NCBI GenBank assembly: GCA_027491155.1
Contig: JAIXWR010000046.1
Span: 124,001-188,000 of the forward strand
Direction: 5' to 3'
From: Verrucomicrobiaceae bacterium
Lineage (GTDB): Bacteria; Verrucomicrobiota; Verrucomicrobiia; Verrucomicrobiales; Akkermansiaceae
DNA: 64,000 nt
Position 1 is the stretch's first letter, and the number at the start of each line of letters is the position of its first letter. The notes below the pieces were generated by a model that saw nothing but the letters and a program-made list of their open reading frames with translations, was not told where the DNA came from and made no database searches. The position numbers were made by a program, and so were the translations under genes. This document shows, piece by piece, positions 31,249-38,906 of the stretch.

Positions 31249-31453
31249 GACCGTGCAGGGTGGCATCGGCTGGTGACCGGTCCTCGTAGCCGGCTGAAGC
31301 CGGCGCTCCCCCTGGGAGGGCTGCCGCCATCCACGATCTACCATCTGCCACCTGTCCTCCATAGCTTTCCCGACCTTCGTAGCTGTAATGAAAAAGGTAG
31401 CGAAGGAGGAAGCCCACCGGGGCGAAGGAGGATCCCACCATCTCCCCTCCCCT
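31249..31453. repeat. Dispersed repeat A (copy 3, inverted) and gene-free spacer
   Basis: It contains GCCGGCTGAAGCCGGC (the REP-like palindrome), CTCCATAGCTTTCCCGACC, TTCGTAGCTGTAATGAAAAA and GGTAGCGAAGGAGGA. The CCGTAGCTTTCCCGACCTTC and AAGGTAGCGAAGGAGGA blocks also occur at 19227-19312, in the same relative arrangement. No gene is seen. Confidence 0.7.
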
Positions 31454-32023
31454 TCACACCCGCTTTCCCATCCTCCCGGCCCAGCGGGCGGCTTCGGCGA
31501 GCAGGGCGGATTGCGCGGCGACGGTGGCGAGCACGGGCTTCAACTCGGCGAGATAGAGGTCGAGCAGCCTCAGGACATCCTCGCCCATGTCACGCCCCCC
31601 GAAGAGTTCGGCCGGGGCCGGCGAGAAGTCCAGGCCCGGCTGGACGCAGGCGCTTTGGAGATCGGTGCCGAGGTCGAAGCGGCTGAGAAAGAGCCGGCGG
31701 GAGTCGTTCCCCGCCATCGCGTGGCCGTCGATCATCCAGGTCGGCGAGCTGGTGGTGTCGGCGTGCAGCAGGTTCATGAGCTTGTGCTCGAGGGTCCACA
31801 GCTCGGCGATCTTTTCCTCCGGGATCTGCGCGAGCCGGAGAAAGACGACCTGGCGGAAGAAGGAGCGGTAGATCTCCGGGTAGCCCTTGCCGCGGGCGGG
31901 CGGCAGCTCGAAGCGCTTGATCCAGCCGAGGAGGTGGACCCGGTCGCGCCCGAGTCCGGCGGCGATCTCCGCGAGGGTGAAGGTCGCGGCGGGCGGAGCG
32001 GAGGGGCGGAGCGAGGGGGGCAT
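31454..32023 (-). CDS. MerR-like helix-turn-helix protein of unknown function
   Basis: The 189-residue protein begins MPPSLRPSAPPAATFTLAEI. The N-terminal ~75 residues (FTLAEIAAGLGRDRVHLLGW, FELPPARGKGYPEIYRSFFR) look like a MerR-type winged helix: a predicted HTH followed by a basic wing. The middle (LRLAQIPEEKIAELWTLEHK) is helical, as is the C-terminus (DVLRLLDLYLAELKPVLATV). I do not recognise a named family. The open frame continues upstream through the tRNA-Leu gene, which cannot be coding, so the ATG at 32023 is preferred. It lies downstream of tRNA-Leu but behind a strong terminator, so it needs its own promoter. Confidence 0.7.
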   Translation of the reverse strand: MPPSLRPSAPPAATFTLAEIAAGLGRDRVHLLGWIKRFELPPARGKGYPEIYRSFFRQVVFLRLAQIPEEKIAELWTLEHKLMNLLHADTTSSPTWMIDGHAMAGNDSRRLFLSRFDLGTDLQSACVQPGLDFSPAPAELFGGRDMGEDVLRLLDLYLAELKPVLATVAAQSALLAEAARWAGRMGKRV

Positions 32024-32132
32024 GGCAGCCAAGGCCCTTAGCACCGCGGTGGCCGGGCTGTCGAGACGCGGCTGCGAATCGAAGGACGCCGTTGCCCCGG
32101 GCCTTGGGCAGGCACGCCCTCCGCGACGATAC

Positions 32133-32163
32133 AAAAAATCCCGGGGCCTTTCAGCTCCGGGAC
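32133..32163 (-). terminator. Rho-independent terminator of tRNA-Leu
   Basis: On the minus strand TCCCGGAGC, a short TGAAAG loop, then GCCCCGGGA form a GC-rich hairpin (one mismatch), followed directly by TTTTTT. It begins about 20 bp after the 3' end of tRNA-Leu. Confidence 0.9.
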
Positions 32164-32182
32164 TCCTTGCTTGAAAAGAACA

Positions 32183-32267
32183 TACGCGCGAGAGGACTCG
32201 AACCTCCACGGGGTTGCCCCCACTAGAACCTGAATCTAGCGCGTCTACCAATTCCGCCACGCGCGCG
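32183..32267 (-). tRNA. tRNA-Leu (CAG)
   Basis: The 85-nt gene has a GCGCGCG/CGCGCGT acceptor stem, GGCGGAATTGGTAGAC in the D arm, the anticodon loop TTCAGGT in a CTAGA/TCTAG stem (anticodon CAG), a long variable arm typical of tRNA-Leu and a T arm with GGTTCGAGTCC. The discriminator is A. CCA is not encoded. A strong terminator follows at 32133-32163. Confidence 0.95.
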
Positions 32268-32463
32268 TTTGTCGTTCCGCCGGATCGGCGGGCCGCGAAA
32301 GCATCACGCCGGAGGCCGCTTGGCAACACCGATTCTTCGGAAAATTCGCAGGCATTCCCCGCCGGGAGACTGACCTCCATTCGTCGTCGAAACTCCCGGC
32401 CGGCTGAAGTCCAATGCCATTGAGGATTTGTTCCCGATGATCCGGGAACAGCCGCCTGTCGGG

Positions 32464-32561
32464 CTATCCCGGAGGGATTCGAGCCAATAGCCGGTGGTCG
32501 AGCGCAGCGAACACCACCGGACCCGCGGCACGCGGGATGACGAACCCCGGATGGGGTTCCA
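32464..32561 (+). repeat. Repeat D, left arm
   Basis: It contains CCCGGAGGGATTCGAGCCAA, TAGCCGGTGGTCGAGCGCAG, CGAACACCACCGG and GAACCCCGGATGGGGTTCC. The reverse complement of 32664-32760 has the same blocks in order. Internal mini-hairpins (ACCCGCGGCACGCGGG, AACCCCGGATGGGGTT) are present. Confidence 0.8.
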
Positions 32562-32663
32562 GCCATGCGGGATATCACGGGCGATTTCCTTCCCGTCGAG
32601 AGACCGGGAGCCCATTCGGGGATCACCGACCGGTGAATCCAGCCGGTTCCGAGACGGCGAGCC

Positions 32664-32760
32664 CGTCTGGAACCCCGTCCGGGGTTCATTTCCCGATCGA
32701 ATTCCCCGGGGGTGGTCGCTGCGCTCGACCCCCGGCTACTGGCTGCATCCCCTCCGGGGA
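32664..32760 (-). repeat. Repeat D, right arm (inverted)
   Basis: Read on the minus strand: CCCCGGAGGGGATGCAGCCA, GTAGCCGGGGGTCGAGCGCA, GCGACCACCCCCGG, GAACCCCGGACGGGGTTCC. It matches 32464-32561 with about 80% identity by eye. With the ~100-bp spacer the pair could form a very large cruciform. Confidence 0.8.
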
Positions 32761-32796
32761 TCAGGGCGGCATCTCAATCCTCCAAGGCATCGGATT

Positions 32797-32965
32797 GAAG
32801 CCGGCGACCTCCTTTGCCACCTTCTTCGCCAAAGCGACGAAGGTCAGGAAAGCAACGGAGGTCAGCTTCCCGGTGGCTGCCGTATTGCTCGTTCTTGGGT
32901 GGTGCCGATGCTTACACGGCTGTCCAAGCCGGCTGAAGCCGGCGCTCCCGGTGGCTGCCGCCAAG
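32797..32965 (-). repeat. Dispersed repeat A (copy 4, inverted)
   Basis: On the minus strand it reads AGCGCCGGCTTCAGCCGGCT, TGGACAGCCGTGTAAGCATC, GGCACCACCCAAGAACGAGC, CGGCAGCCACCGGGAAGC, then TTTCCTGACCTTCGTCGCTT and GGCGAAGAAGGTGGCAAAGG. The block order is that of 13690-13963, but with a single CCTTCGT unit instead of eight. Confidence 0.85.
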
Positions 32966-33045
32966 TCTCTTCCCCTTGGCACTTGGAACTTCCCTCCGCG
33001 CTTTCGCCGTTGCCAAAGCCGGGAGGGCCACGACAGCTTGAGGCC

Positions 33046-36015
33046 ATGCGAAATCCGGCTCCGCTCATCCTCAGCCTGCTGCTCGCCGCCGTGGCGGCCT
33101 TTTTCCTGATCCGCAGTCCCGACGCCCCGCCGCCGGAGCCGCCGGCCGCGCCCCCCGCCCCGCCCGCCGCGGCGGTGGAGGAGGAGAAGAAGGCCGAACC
33201 CGAAGCCCCGCCCGCCACCACGCCGCCGACGGTGAAGACCGACACCGAGGTCGCCGAGGCCCCGGCCAAGGACTGGCCGCACGAGGCCAGCGACATCCCG
33301 GCCGACCCGAAGGCGGTCTTTGGCAAGCTGCCGAACGGGATGCGCTACCTGATCTATCCGAACTCCGAGCCGCCCGGCCGCGTCTCGCTGCGCCTGCACA
33401 TCGCCGCGGGCTCGCTGATGGAAGCCGAAGACCAGCGCGGGCTGGCCCACTTCCTGGAGCACATGGTCTTCAACGGCTCGAAGAACTTCACGCCCGAGGA
33501 ACTGATCCCCCGGATGCAGCGGCTGGGCATCGCCTTCGGCGCCCACGTGAACGCCTACACGTCCTTCGACGAGACGGTTTACATGCTCGACCTGCCCGAC
33601 TTGTCCGAGGAGATGATGAAGCTCGGCTTCACCGTGATGCGCGACTTCGGCGACGGCGCGAAGCTGGAGACGGAGGAGATCGACAAGGAACGCGGCGTGA
33701 TCCTTGCCGAGAAGACCAGCCGCGACTCGGTGGGCTACCGGCTGATGCAGCAGCAGTTCGAGGAATTGCTGCCGGGCTCTCTGGTCACCAAGCGCTTCCC
33801 GATCGGCGTCGAGGAGGTGATCCAGAACGCGCCGCGCGAGCGCTTCGTCGATTTCTACACCCGCTACTACACGCCGGAGCGGATGACCTTCATCGTGGTC
33901 GGCGACGTCAAGCCGGACGAGATCGAGGCCCGCATCCGCGAGAGCTTCGGCACGCTGGCGAACCCGGCCGAGCCGGGCAAGAACCCGGAGCTGGGAACGA
34001 TCGCGCCGCCGGAAGGGATCAAGGCCGCGGTGTTCTCCGACAAGGAGGTGACTTCGACCGATCTTTCGCTGGTGTCGATCCGCCCCTTCAAGCCGGTGGC
34101 CGACACCCGCACGCGACGGCTTTCGATGCTGCCGCTGGGCCTGGCCCACGCCGCGATCAGCCGCCGCTTCGAGCGGATCGCCAAGAAGGAAGGTTCGCCG
34201 GTGGCGGGCGGCAGCGCGAGCCGGCAGGAGCTCTTCAACCACGCCGAGCTCGGGTCCTTCGACGTGACCGTGGCCGACGACCGCTGGCGGGAAGCGCTGC
34301 CGGTGCTGGAGCAGGAGTTCCGCCGGGCGATCGAGTTCGGCTTCACCGACGCGGAGATCGCCGAGGCCAAGGCGAACCTGCTCAACGCCTACCAGCAGGC
34401 GGTGAAGACCGCGCCGAGCCGCAAGTCGGACGGCATCGCCACGGCGGTGGCGCGCTCGGTCAACGAGGGCAGCGTCTTTTCCACGCCGGAGACCGACCTG
34501 GAAGTCGTGAGCAAGGGCCTGGACACCGCCACGCCGGAAACCTGCCACGCGGCCTTCCGCGAATTCTGGGCGGAACAGGGCCTGCACCTGATCCTGACCA
34601 CCAAGGAGGAGCCGGAGAACGCCACGGCCGCCCTGCTTTCGATCTACGAGGAATCTCGTAGCCAGGAAGTCGCGCCGCCCGCGCAGACCGCCGCCGCCAC
34701 CTTCGCCTACACCGACTTCGGCCCGGCCGGCACGGTGAAGGCGCGCAAGGAGGTCGAGGACATGAAACTGTCGCAACTGGTCCTCTCCAACGGCGTCCGC
34801 CTCAACCTCAAGCGGACCGACTTCGAGAAGGGATCGGTGCGCCTGCTCGCCCGCTTCGGCTCCGGCAAGCTGACCCAGCCGAAGGACAGCGCGGGCCTCG
34901 ATTTCTTCGCCGCGAGCGTGTTCGACGCCGGCGGGCTCGGGAAGCACTCGGTGGACGAGCTCCAGCAGATCCTGGCCGGGCGAAACGTCGGCACCGGGTT
35001 CTCGGTGGACGACGATACCTTCTCGCTGTCCGGCCGCACCACGCCGGAGGACCTGGAGCTCCAGCTGCAGCTGATGTGCGCGCAGCTGGTGGATCCCGGC
35101 TACCGCGAGGAAGCGCTGACGCAGTTCTCCAAGGCGATCCCGATGATCCTCCAGCAGCTCCGCCACTCGCCGGCCGGGGCGCAGGCGGCCATGGATGCGT
35201 GGCTGCACGGCGGCGACTCGCGCTGGGGCGTGCCGGACGAGAAGAAGCTGTCCGCCTTCACCCTCGACCAGGTCCGCGAATGGCTGGCCCCCGCGCTGAC
35301 GAAGGACTACCTGGAGCTGAGCATCGTGGGCGACTTCGACGAAAGCGTGCTGCTGCCGCTGGTGCTGAAGACCTTCGGTGCGCTCCCGGCCCGGGCCGGC
35401 GAGAAGCCCGCGCTGGCATCGGCGCGCAAGGTGAGCCTGCCGAAGTCGCCGGCCGAGGTGACCTTCACCTACGATTCGAAGATTGCCCAGGGCACCGCGA
35501 TGGTGGTCTGGAAGACCGACGGCCTGCGCGGCAACACCAAGCTCTTCCGCCGCCTCAACCTGCTTGGCGAGATCCTCAGCGACCGCCTGCGGAAGGAGAT
35601 CCGCGAGAAGCTGGGCGCCTCCTACAGCCCGAACGCCGCGGCTGGCGGCTCGGAAGGGCTGGAGGGCTTCGGCTACCTCGCCGCGGAGTGCAGCGGCAAG
35701 GCGGAGGACACCAAGCGCCTCGCCGACATCGCCGCCAAACTGGCCGACAGCCTGGCCGCCGAGGGCACCAACGAGGACGAACTGGAGCGGGCGCGCAAGC
35801 CGCTGCAGTCGCAGATCGAGAAGTCGAAGCGCGACAACAGCTACTGGCTGGGCACCGTGCTGGCGCAGTCGCAGGAAGACCCGGCGCGGCTCGACCTGAT
35901 CCGGGGCCGCGATGCCGACTACGCGGCGATCACGCCCAAGGAACTGAACGCCGTGGCGAAGAAGTTCCTGGACGACAAGAACGCGCTCAAGGTGCTGATC
36001 CGGCCGGAGAAGTGA
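33046..36015 (+). CDS. M16 family zinc metallopeptidase (two-domain, PqqL-like)
   Basis: The 989-residue protein has an N-terminal signal or anchor (MRNPAPLILSLLLAAVAAFF), a long Pro/Ala/Glu linker, then two M16 halves. The active half has the inverted zinc motif HFLEH (135-139) in GLAHFLEHMVFNGS, with a downstream Glu in the IDKERGVILAE helix. The second half (from about residue 560, LVLSNGVRLNLKRTDFEKGS) lacks HxxEH, as expected for the inactive C-terminal half. Length and layout fit PqqL-like zinc peptidases of the envelope, which degrade peptides. The ATG at 33046 was chosen over the longer open frame because it gives the signal sequence. No close partner genes; the Hsp20 gene converges downstream. 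Confidence 0.92.
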   Translation: MRNPAPLILSLLLAAVAAFFLIRSPDAPPPEPPAAPPAPPAAAVEEEKKAEPEAPPATTPPTVKTDTEVAEAPAKDWPHEASDIPADPKAVFGKLPNGMRYLIYPNSEPPGRVSLRLHIAAGSLMEAEDQRGLAHFLEHMVFNGSKNFTPEELIPRMQRLGIAFGAHVNAYTSFDETVYMLDLPDLSEEMMKLGFTVMRDFGDGAKLETEEIDKERGVILAEKTSRDSVGYRLMQQQFEELLPGSLVTKRFPIGVEEVIQNAPRERFVDFYTRYYTPERMTFIVVGDVKPDEIEARIRESFGTLANPAEPGKNPELGTIAPPEGIKAAVFSDKEVTSTDLSLVSIRPFKPVADTRTRRLSMLPLGLAHAAISRRFERIAKKEGSPVAGGSASRQELFNHAELGSFDVTVADDRWREALPVLEQEFRRAIEFGFTDAEIAEAKANLLNAYQQAVKTAPSRKSDGIATAVARSVNEGSVFSTPETDLEVVSKGLDTATPETCHAAFREFWAEQGLHLILTTKEEPENATAALLSIYEESRSQEVAPPAQTAAATFAYTDFGPAGTVKARKEVEDMKLSQLVLSNGVRLNLKRTDFEKGSVRLLARFGSGKLTQPKDSAGLDFFAASVFDAGGLGKHSVDELQQILAGRNVGTGFSVDDDTFSLSGRTTPEDLELQLQLMCAQLVDPGYREEALTQFSKAIPMILQQLRHSPAGAQAAMDAWLHGGDSRWGVPDEKKLSAFTLDQVREWLAPALTKDYLELSIVGDFDESVLLPLVLKTFGALPARAGEKPALASARKVSLPKSPAEVTFTYDSKIAQGTAMVVWKTDGLRGNTKLFRRLNLLGEILSDRLRKEIREKLGASYSPNAAAGGSEGLEGFGYLAAECSGKAEDTKRLADIAAKLADSLAAEGTNEDELERARKPLQSQIEKSKRDNSYWLGTVLAQSQEDPARLDLIRGRDADYAAITPKELNAVAKKFLDDKNALKVLIRPEK

Positions 36016-36192
36016 TTCCCGTCCTTCCCTCAAGAGGAAGAGGATGACAACGAAACGAGCGAAACTCCGCGAAAATCAAGGAGTGCAGGAAATGGATCCG
36101 GACTCCCGTCCGAAGAAGCCGGCCATTCATCAGAAGCTCTGAGATTTCGCCATTTTCGACTCTTTCGTTGTTCCCTCCGGTTCTCAGCCGCA

Positions 36193-36223
36193 CCGGTCAG
36201 GCGGCATGGCACCGCCTGACCGG
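36193..36223. terminator. 12-bp inverted repeat, possible bidirectional terminator
   Basis: CCGGTCAGGCGG, seven bases, then the exact complement CCGCCTGACCGG, followed on the plus strand by ATTTCCCTT. It lies between the convergent M16 and Hsp20 genes. The weak T-run makes classic termination uncertain. Confidence 0.5.
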
Positions 36224-36250
36224 ATTTCCCTTGCGCCAGAGTCCATTGCG

Positions 36251-36706
36251 TCAGCCGATCTTGACCTCGATCTGCCGCGGCAGCGCGGCTTCCTGTTTCG
36301 GCAGGCGGATCTGCAGCACGCCGTCCTTGAACTCGGCGGAGACCTTCGCGGCGTCCGCGTCCTCGGGCAGGTGGAAGCTGCGGAGGAAGCTGCCGTAGGC
36401 GCGCTCCACGCGGTGGAACTTGCGTCCGGTTTCCTCCTTCTCGAGCCGCCGCTCGCCTTTCAGGGTGAGCATGCCGTTCTCGACGGTCACCTTGACGTCG
36501 TCGCGGCCGACTTCCGGCAGCTCGGCCTTGATGCGGTATTCGGAGGCGTCCTCGGTGATGTCCACCGCCGGCGCCCATTCGGCCGACGGGGCGGATTCCT
36601 GCCGGCCCTTGGCGGCGGCCGCGGACTTGGCTTGGAGGGCATGGAGGACCCGGCTCTGAAGGTCCTGCATTTCGCGGAATGGATTCCAATGGGTCATCGT
36701 GTTCAT
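36251..36706 (-). CDS. Hsp20/alpha-crystallin small heat shock protein
   Basis: This 151-residue ATP-independent holdase binds unfolding proteins in the cytoplasm. The N-terminus starts [20 protein letters not shown]. The alpha-crystallin domain spans about residues 42-150, with [49 protein letters not shown], the A-x-x-x-n-GVL motif [14 protein letters not shown], and a short C-terminal tail. Length is normal for the family. The gene stands alone, convergent with the M16 gene. About 320 bp upstream are free of genes; no CIRCE or ROSE-type element was recognised. Confidence 0.95.
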   Translation of the reverse strand: MNTMTHWNPFREMQDLQSRVLHALQAKSAAAAKGRQESAPSAEWAPAVDITEDASEYRIKAELPEVGRDDVKVTVENGMLTLKGERRLEKEETGRKFHRVERAYGSFLRSFHLPEDADAAKVSAEFKDGVLQIRLPKQEAALPRQIEVKIG

Positions 36707-37030
36707 GTTGCTGGATGGTAGTCGCGGCGGAGGGATCGGATGGATGGCGCGACCCCGACTCCGCCGGTTCCGGGGTGGCCGCCGCCCGGCTTCCCCCGCC
36801 CTCCTTGGTGGACGGGGAAACCGGTGCGTCTCCGGTCATCGCAAGCGCCGTGCCGGGTGCTTCACACCTGCACAAGCCGCTGGAAACCAGCAATTCCCCC
36901 AAACCACAGACTCCCCCGCCCTGCGACAAGACGACCGGACCCGGCGACGCGCTGACGCATCGGTCGCGTCAAGCTGACCGACCGCCCGCGCCCCGGCAAG
37001 CGGTCTCCTCCCCCCCGGGGGGACCGCCGC
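36707..37030. other. Gene-free stretch upstream of the Hsp20 gene
   Basis: I see no gene or clear repeat in these 324 bp. They must hold the Hsp20 promoter on the minus strand, but no convincing -35/-10 pair or heat-shock operator is visible. Confidence 0.4.
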
Positions 37031-37477
37031 TCAGTAGCCCGACTTGCGGACGAGCTCCGACAATTGCTTCTGGAACTCGATGATGTCTTCCTGGGACGGG
37101 CGGTAGCCCGGCGTGTCGGCATCGAGGCCCGGGCGACCGTATTGGTCCAGCATCCAGATTGCCGTCTCGCCGTCGGAAAAGGTGACCTTTCCGGAAACCA
37201 GCGCGCCGGGCAGCGCGAGGCTGTCCATGGTGACCGTGACCACCCCGGTCGGCACCGGTTTGGCGGCTGCCACGTCGTCGGGCTTGGCCTCTTCCTTCGG
37301 GCTGTCGTTGATCTCGATCCCGAGGTCGAGCACCAGGAAACGGGCGTCCATGTAGGTGATCGACAGGTTGAACTCGTCCTTGAGCCGCTTCTGGAGGTCC
37401 GCGATGGAGGCTCCTTCGGCCGCCCAGGCGTGGAGGGCGGACTTCTGCTCGTCGGAAAGCTTGCTGGCGCTGAACAT
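37031..37477 (-). CDS. Conserved hypothetical protein, about 148 residues
   Basis: The soluble protein begins MFSASKLSDEQKSALHAWAA, with an N-terminal helical region (DLQKRLKDEFNLSITYMDAR, FLVLDLGIEI) that resembles a small HTH-like or coiled segment. An Asp/Lys/Pro linker follows, then a beta region (VVTVTMDSLALPGALVSGKV, TFSDGETAIWMLDQYGRPGL). The C-terminal end reads EDIIEFQKQLSELVRKSGY. No catalytic motif is evident and I do not recognise the family. It lies about 50 bp downstream of the two tRNA-Gln genes on the same strand and could be read through from them, since no strong terminator separates them. Confidence 0.75.
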   Translation of the reverse strand: MFSASKLSDEQKSALHAWAAEGASIADLQKRLKDEFNLSITYMDARFLVLDLGIEINDSPKEEAKPDDVAAAKPVPTGVVTVTMDSLALPGALVSGKVTFSDGETAIWMLDQYGRPGLDADTPGYRPSQEDIIEFQKQLSELVRKSGY

Positions 37478-37528
37478 GCGGGGATTCAGCCCGCCGGCCG
37501 GTCATTTCCAAGCCTCAACTTTCGAAAG

Positions 37529-37602
37529 TGGCAGTCCCGTCTGGATTCGAACCAAAACAAACAGAGTCAGAATCTGTTGTGCTACCGTTACACCACGGGA
37601 CT
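37529..37602 (-). tRNA. tRNA-Gln (CTG)
   Basis: The 74-nt gene has the acceptor AGTCCCG/CGGGACT, TGGTGTAACGGTAGCAC in the D region, anticodon loop TTCTGAC in an ACAGA/TCTGT stem (anticodon CTG), and T arm GGTTCGAATCC. The discriminator is G and CCA is encoded. It is second in a tandem with tRNA-Gln (TTG). Confidence 0.95.
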
Positions 37603-37626
37603 GTGAGGGCCGAAGAAGCGGGGTGA

Positions 37627-37700
37627 TGGCAGCCCCCCCAGGACTCGAACCTGGAAAGACGGAATCAAAATCCGTAGTGTTACCATTACACCAAGGGGCT
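37627..37700 (-). tRNA. tRNA-Gln (TTG)
   Basis: The 74-nt gene has the acceptor AGCCCCT/GGGGGCT, TGGTGTAATGGTAACAC in the D region, anticodon loop TTTTGAT in an ACGGA/TCCGT stem (anticodon TTG), and T arm CAGGTTCGAGTCCTG. Discriminator G and CCA are encoded. It lies 24 bp upstream of tRNA-Gln (CTG), so the pair is probably one transcript. Confidence 0.95.
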
Positions 37701-37722
37701 TCTTGCCGTCGGCGGCGGGACG

Positions 37723-38838
37723 CTAGGGCTGTGAATCTGGTTTGGCAATGCGGAAATTGGCACTGCCGGAGGGGCCCGGGCGGACCGCTCCGATGGTCCC
37801 CCCCGCCACGAACAAGGCGGGTGTCAGGGACTGCCGCAGGTCCTGTTTCCCGCGGCTCACGTTCGCCGCCCAGAGGGTGACCCGGCGCACCAGCGGCACG
37901 CTGCTCCAGGTGATGTGGGCGATGCTCGGACGGCACCAGCGGAAGGCAGGATCCGGATCGGTGGCGACCAGCGACACGTCGTCCGGCACCCGCACGCCGC
38001 GGCGCGACAGGAACTGCTGGGCGGCGAAGAAGAGCGGTGTCTCGTCGATGATCAGCGCCGTCGGCGGGGTGACGAGGAAGAGCTTCTCGAGGCAGCGGTG
38101 GAAGTCGTCTGGCGTCTCGTCCCAGGCCGGCAGGTTGTATTCGCCCACCTCCAGTCCCTGGCGCGCGAGTTCCCTGAGGAAGGCGAGTTCGGTTTCCCCG
38201 GGCTGCGGCAACCGCCGCCGCGGCCGGACCATCAGGACGATGCGGCGGTGGCCGAGCCGGATCAGCTCGCGGGTCGCCGCGGCGGTGGCCGACGGCTTGT
38301 CCGGACCGGTCGCGGCGATCGGCAGGCCGCCGCGGCGGCCGAAGATGGCGAACGAAGGCCAGGGCTGCGCGGCAAACCATTCAAGCACCCGGCGCGATCC
38401 GCCGAGGATCACCCAGGCGTCCGCTTCCACCGACCGGACCATCCGGGTCAGGCGGTCCTGGTCGTCCTGGAGGTCGGCGATGGCCCTCGGCGCGAGGATC
38501 ACGGCATGGCCCGCCTTCCGGAGCCGGTGCCGGAGATCGACCATGTATTCGAGGGCGAAATCCGAGCTTTCGCCGGCGATGAAGGCGATGCGGAGCACCC
38601 GGTGCCGCGGCTCTTCGGGCTGGCGGATCGCACGGCGGCGACCCGCGCCTTGAGGGACCAGCAGGCCTTCCGCTTCGAGCTGCCGGAGCGCGGCTTCCAC
38701 CGTCTTGTTGTTCACGTCCAGCTCCGCGGCGAGTTCGTGCTTGCCGGGCATCCGCCCGACCCAGCGGCCGCGCTCCAGTTCGCTCCGCAGGTGAGCCGCG
38801 ACCTGCTCGGCAACGGTCAGAAACACCACTTCCGCCAT
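37723..38838 (-). CDS. GntR-type winged-helix regulator with LacI-like sugar-binding domain
   Basis: The 371-residue protein has an N-terminal GntR winged helix (LTVAEQVAAHLRSELERGRW, GKHELAAELDVNNKTVEAAL, RQLEAEGLLVPQG). The C-terminal periplasmic-binding-protein-like domain of the LacI family follows (RIAFIAGESSDFALEYMVDL, DAWVILGGSRRVLEWF, TRELIRLGHRRIVLM, PDDVSLVATDPDP). This AraR-like architecture controls carbohydrate genes by releasing DNA when a sugar binds. The ATG at 38838 (MAEVVFL) was chosen; 38856 is an alternative. A 7+7+7-bp inverted repeat lies just upstream, between it and the divergent giant esterase-adhesin gene, suggesting it controls both itself and that gene (inference). 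Confidence 0.88.
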   Translation of the reverse strand: MAEVVFLTVAEQVAAHLRSELERGRWVGRMPGKHELAAELDVNNKTVEAALRQLEAEGLLVPQGAGRRRAIRQPEEPRHRVLRIAFIAGESSDFALEYMVDLRHRLRKAGHAVILAPRAIADLQDDQDRLTRMVRSVEADAWVILGGSRRVLEWFAAQPWPSFAIFGRRGGLPIAATGPDKPSATAAATRELIRLGHRRIVLMVRPRRRLPQPGETELAFLRELARQGLEVGEYNLPAWDETPDDFHRCLEKLFLVTPPTALIIDETPLFFAAQQFLSRRGVRVPDDVSLVATDPDPAFRWCRPSIAHITWSSVPLVRRVTLWAANVSRGKQDLRQSLTPALFVAGGTIGAVRPGPSGSANFRIAKPDSQP

Positions 38839-38847
38839 GCCATAAAA

Positions 38848-38868
38848 CCTGGCCATTTCCCGGCCAGG
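38848..38868. promoter_or_regulatory. Candidate operator between the GntR/LacI-type regulator and the giant esterase gene
   Basis: CCTGGCC, seven bases, then the exact complement GGCCAGG. It sits 10 bp before the regulator start and about 40 bp before the divergent gene start, the usual place for an autoregulatory operator. Confidence 0.55.
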
Positions 38869-38906
38869 CGTCGAGCAGGAAAAATCTCGCCGCAGGAACG
38901 ATCGCG

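Larger units (their letters stand above)
32268..33045. repeat. Gene-free region with inverted repeat pair D and repeat A copy 4
   Basis: Nothing coding is supported in these ~780 bp. They contain two facing ~95-bp inverted copies (32464-32561 and 32664-32760) and an inverted copy of repeat A (32797-32965). The open frame that enters the M16 gene from here is only an artefact of GC-rich DNA. Confidence 0.7.

Noticed and set aside
32183-32267. tRNA-Leu 3' end as attachment site of the defence island
   Set aside because: I found no copy of the tRNA 3' end at the far side near 19 kb and no integrase in the window; the MerR-like gene and repeats lie between.
32494-33045. Extended N-terminus of the M16 peptidase
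   Set aside because: The open frame runs through repeats D and A; the ATG at 33046 gives a proper signal sequence.
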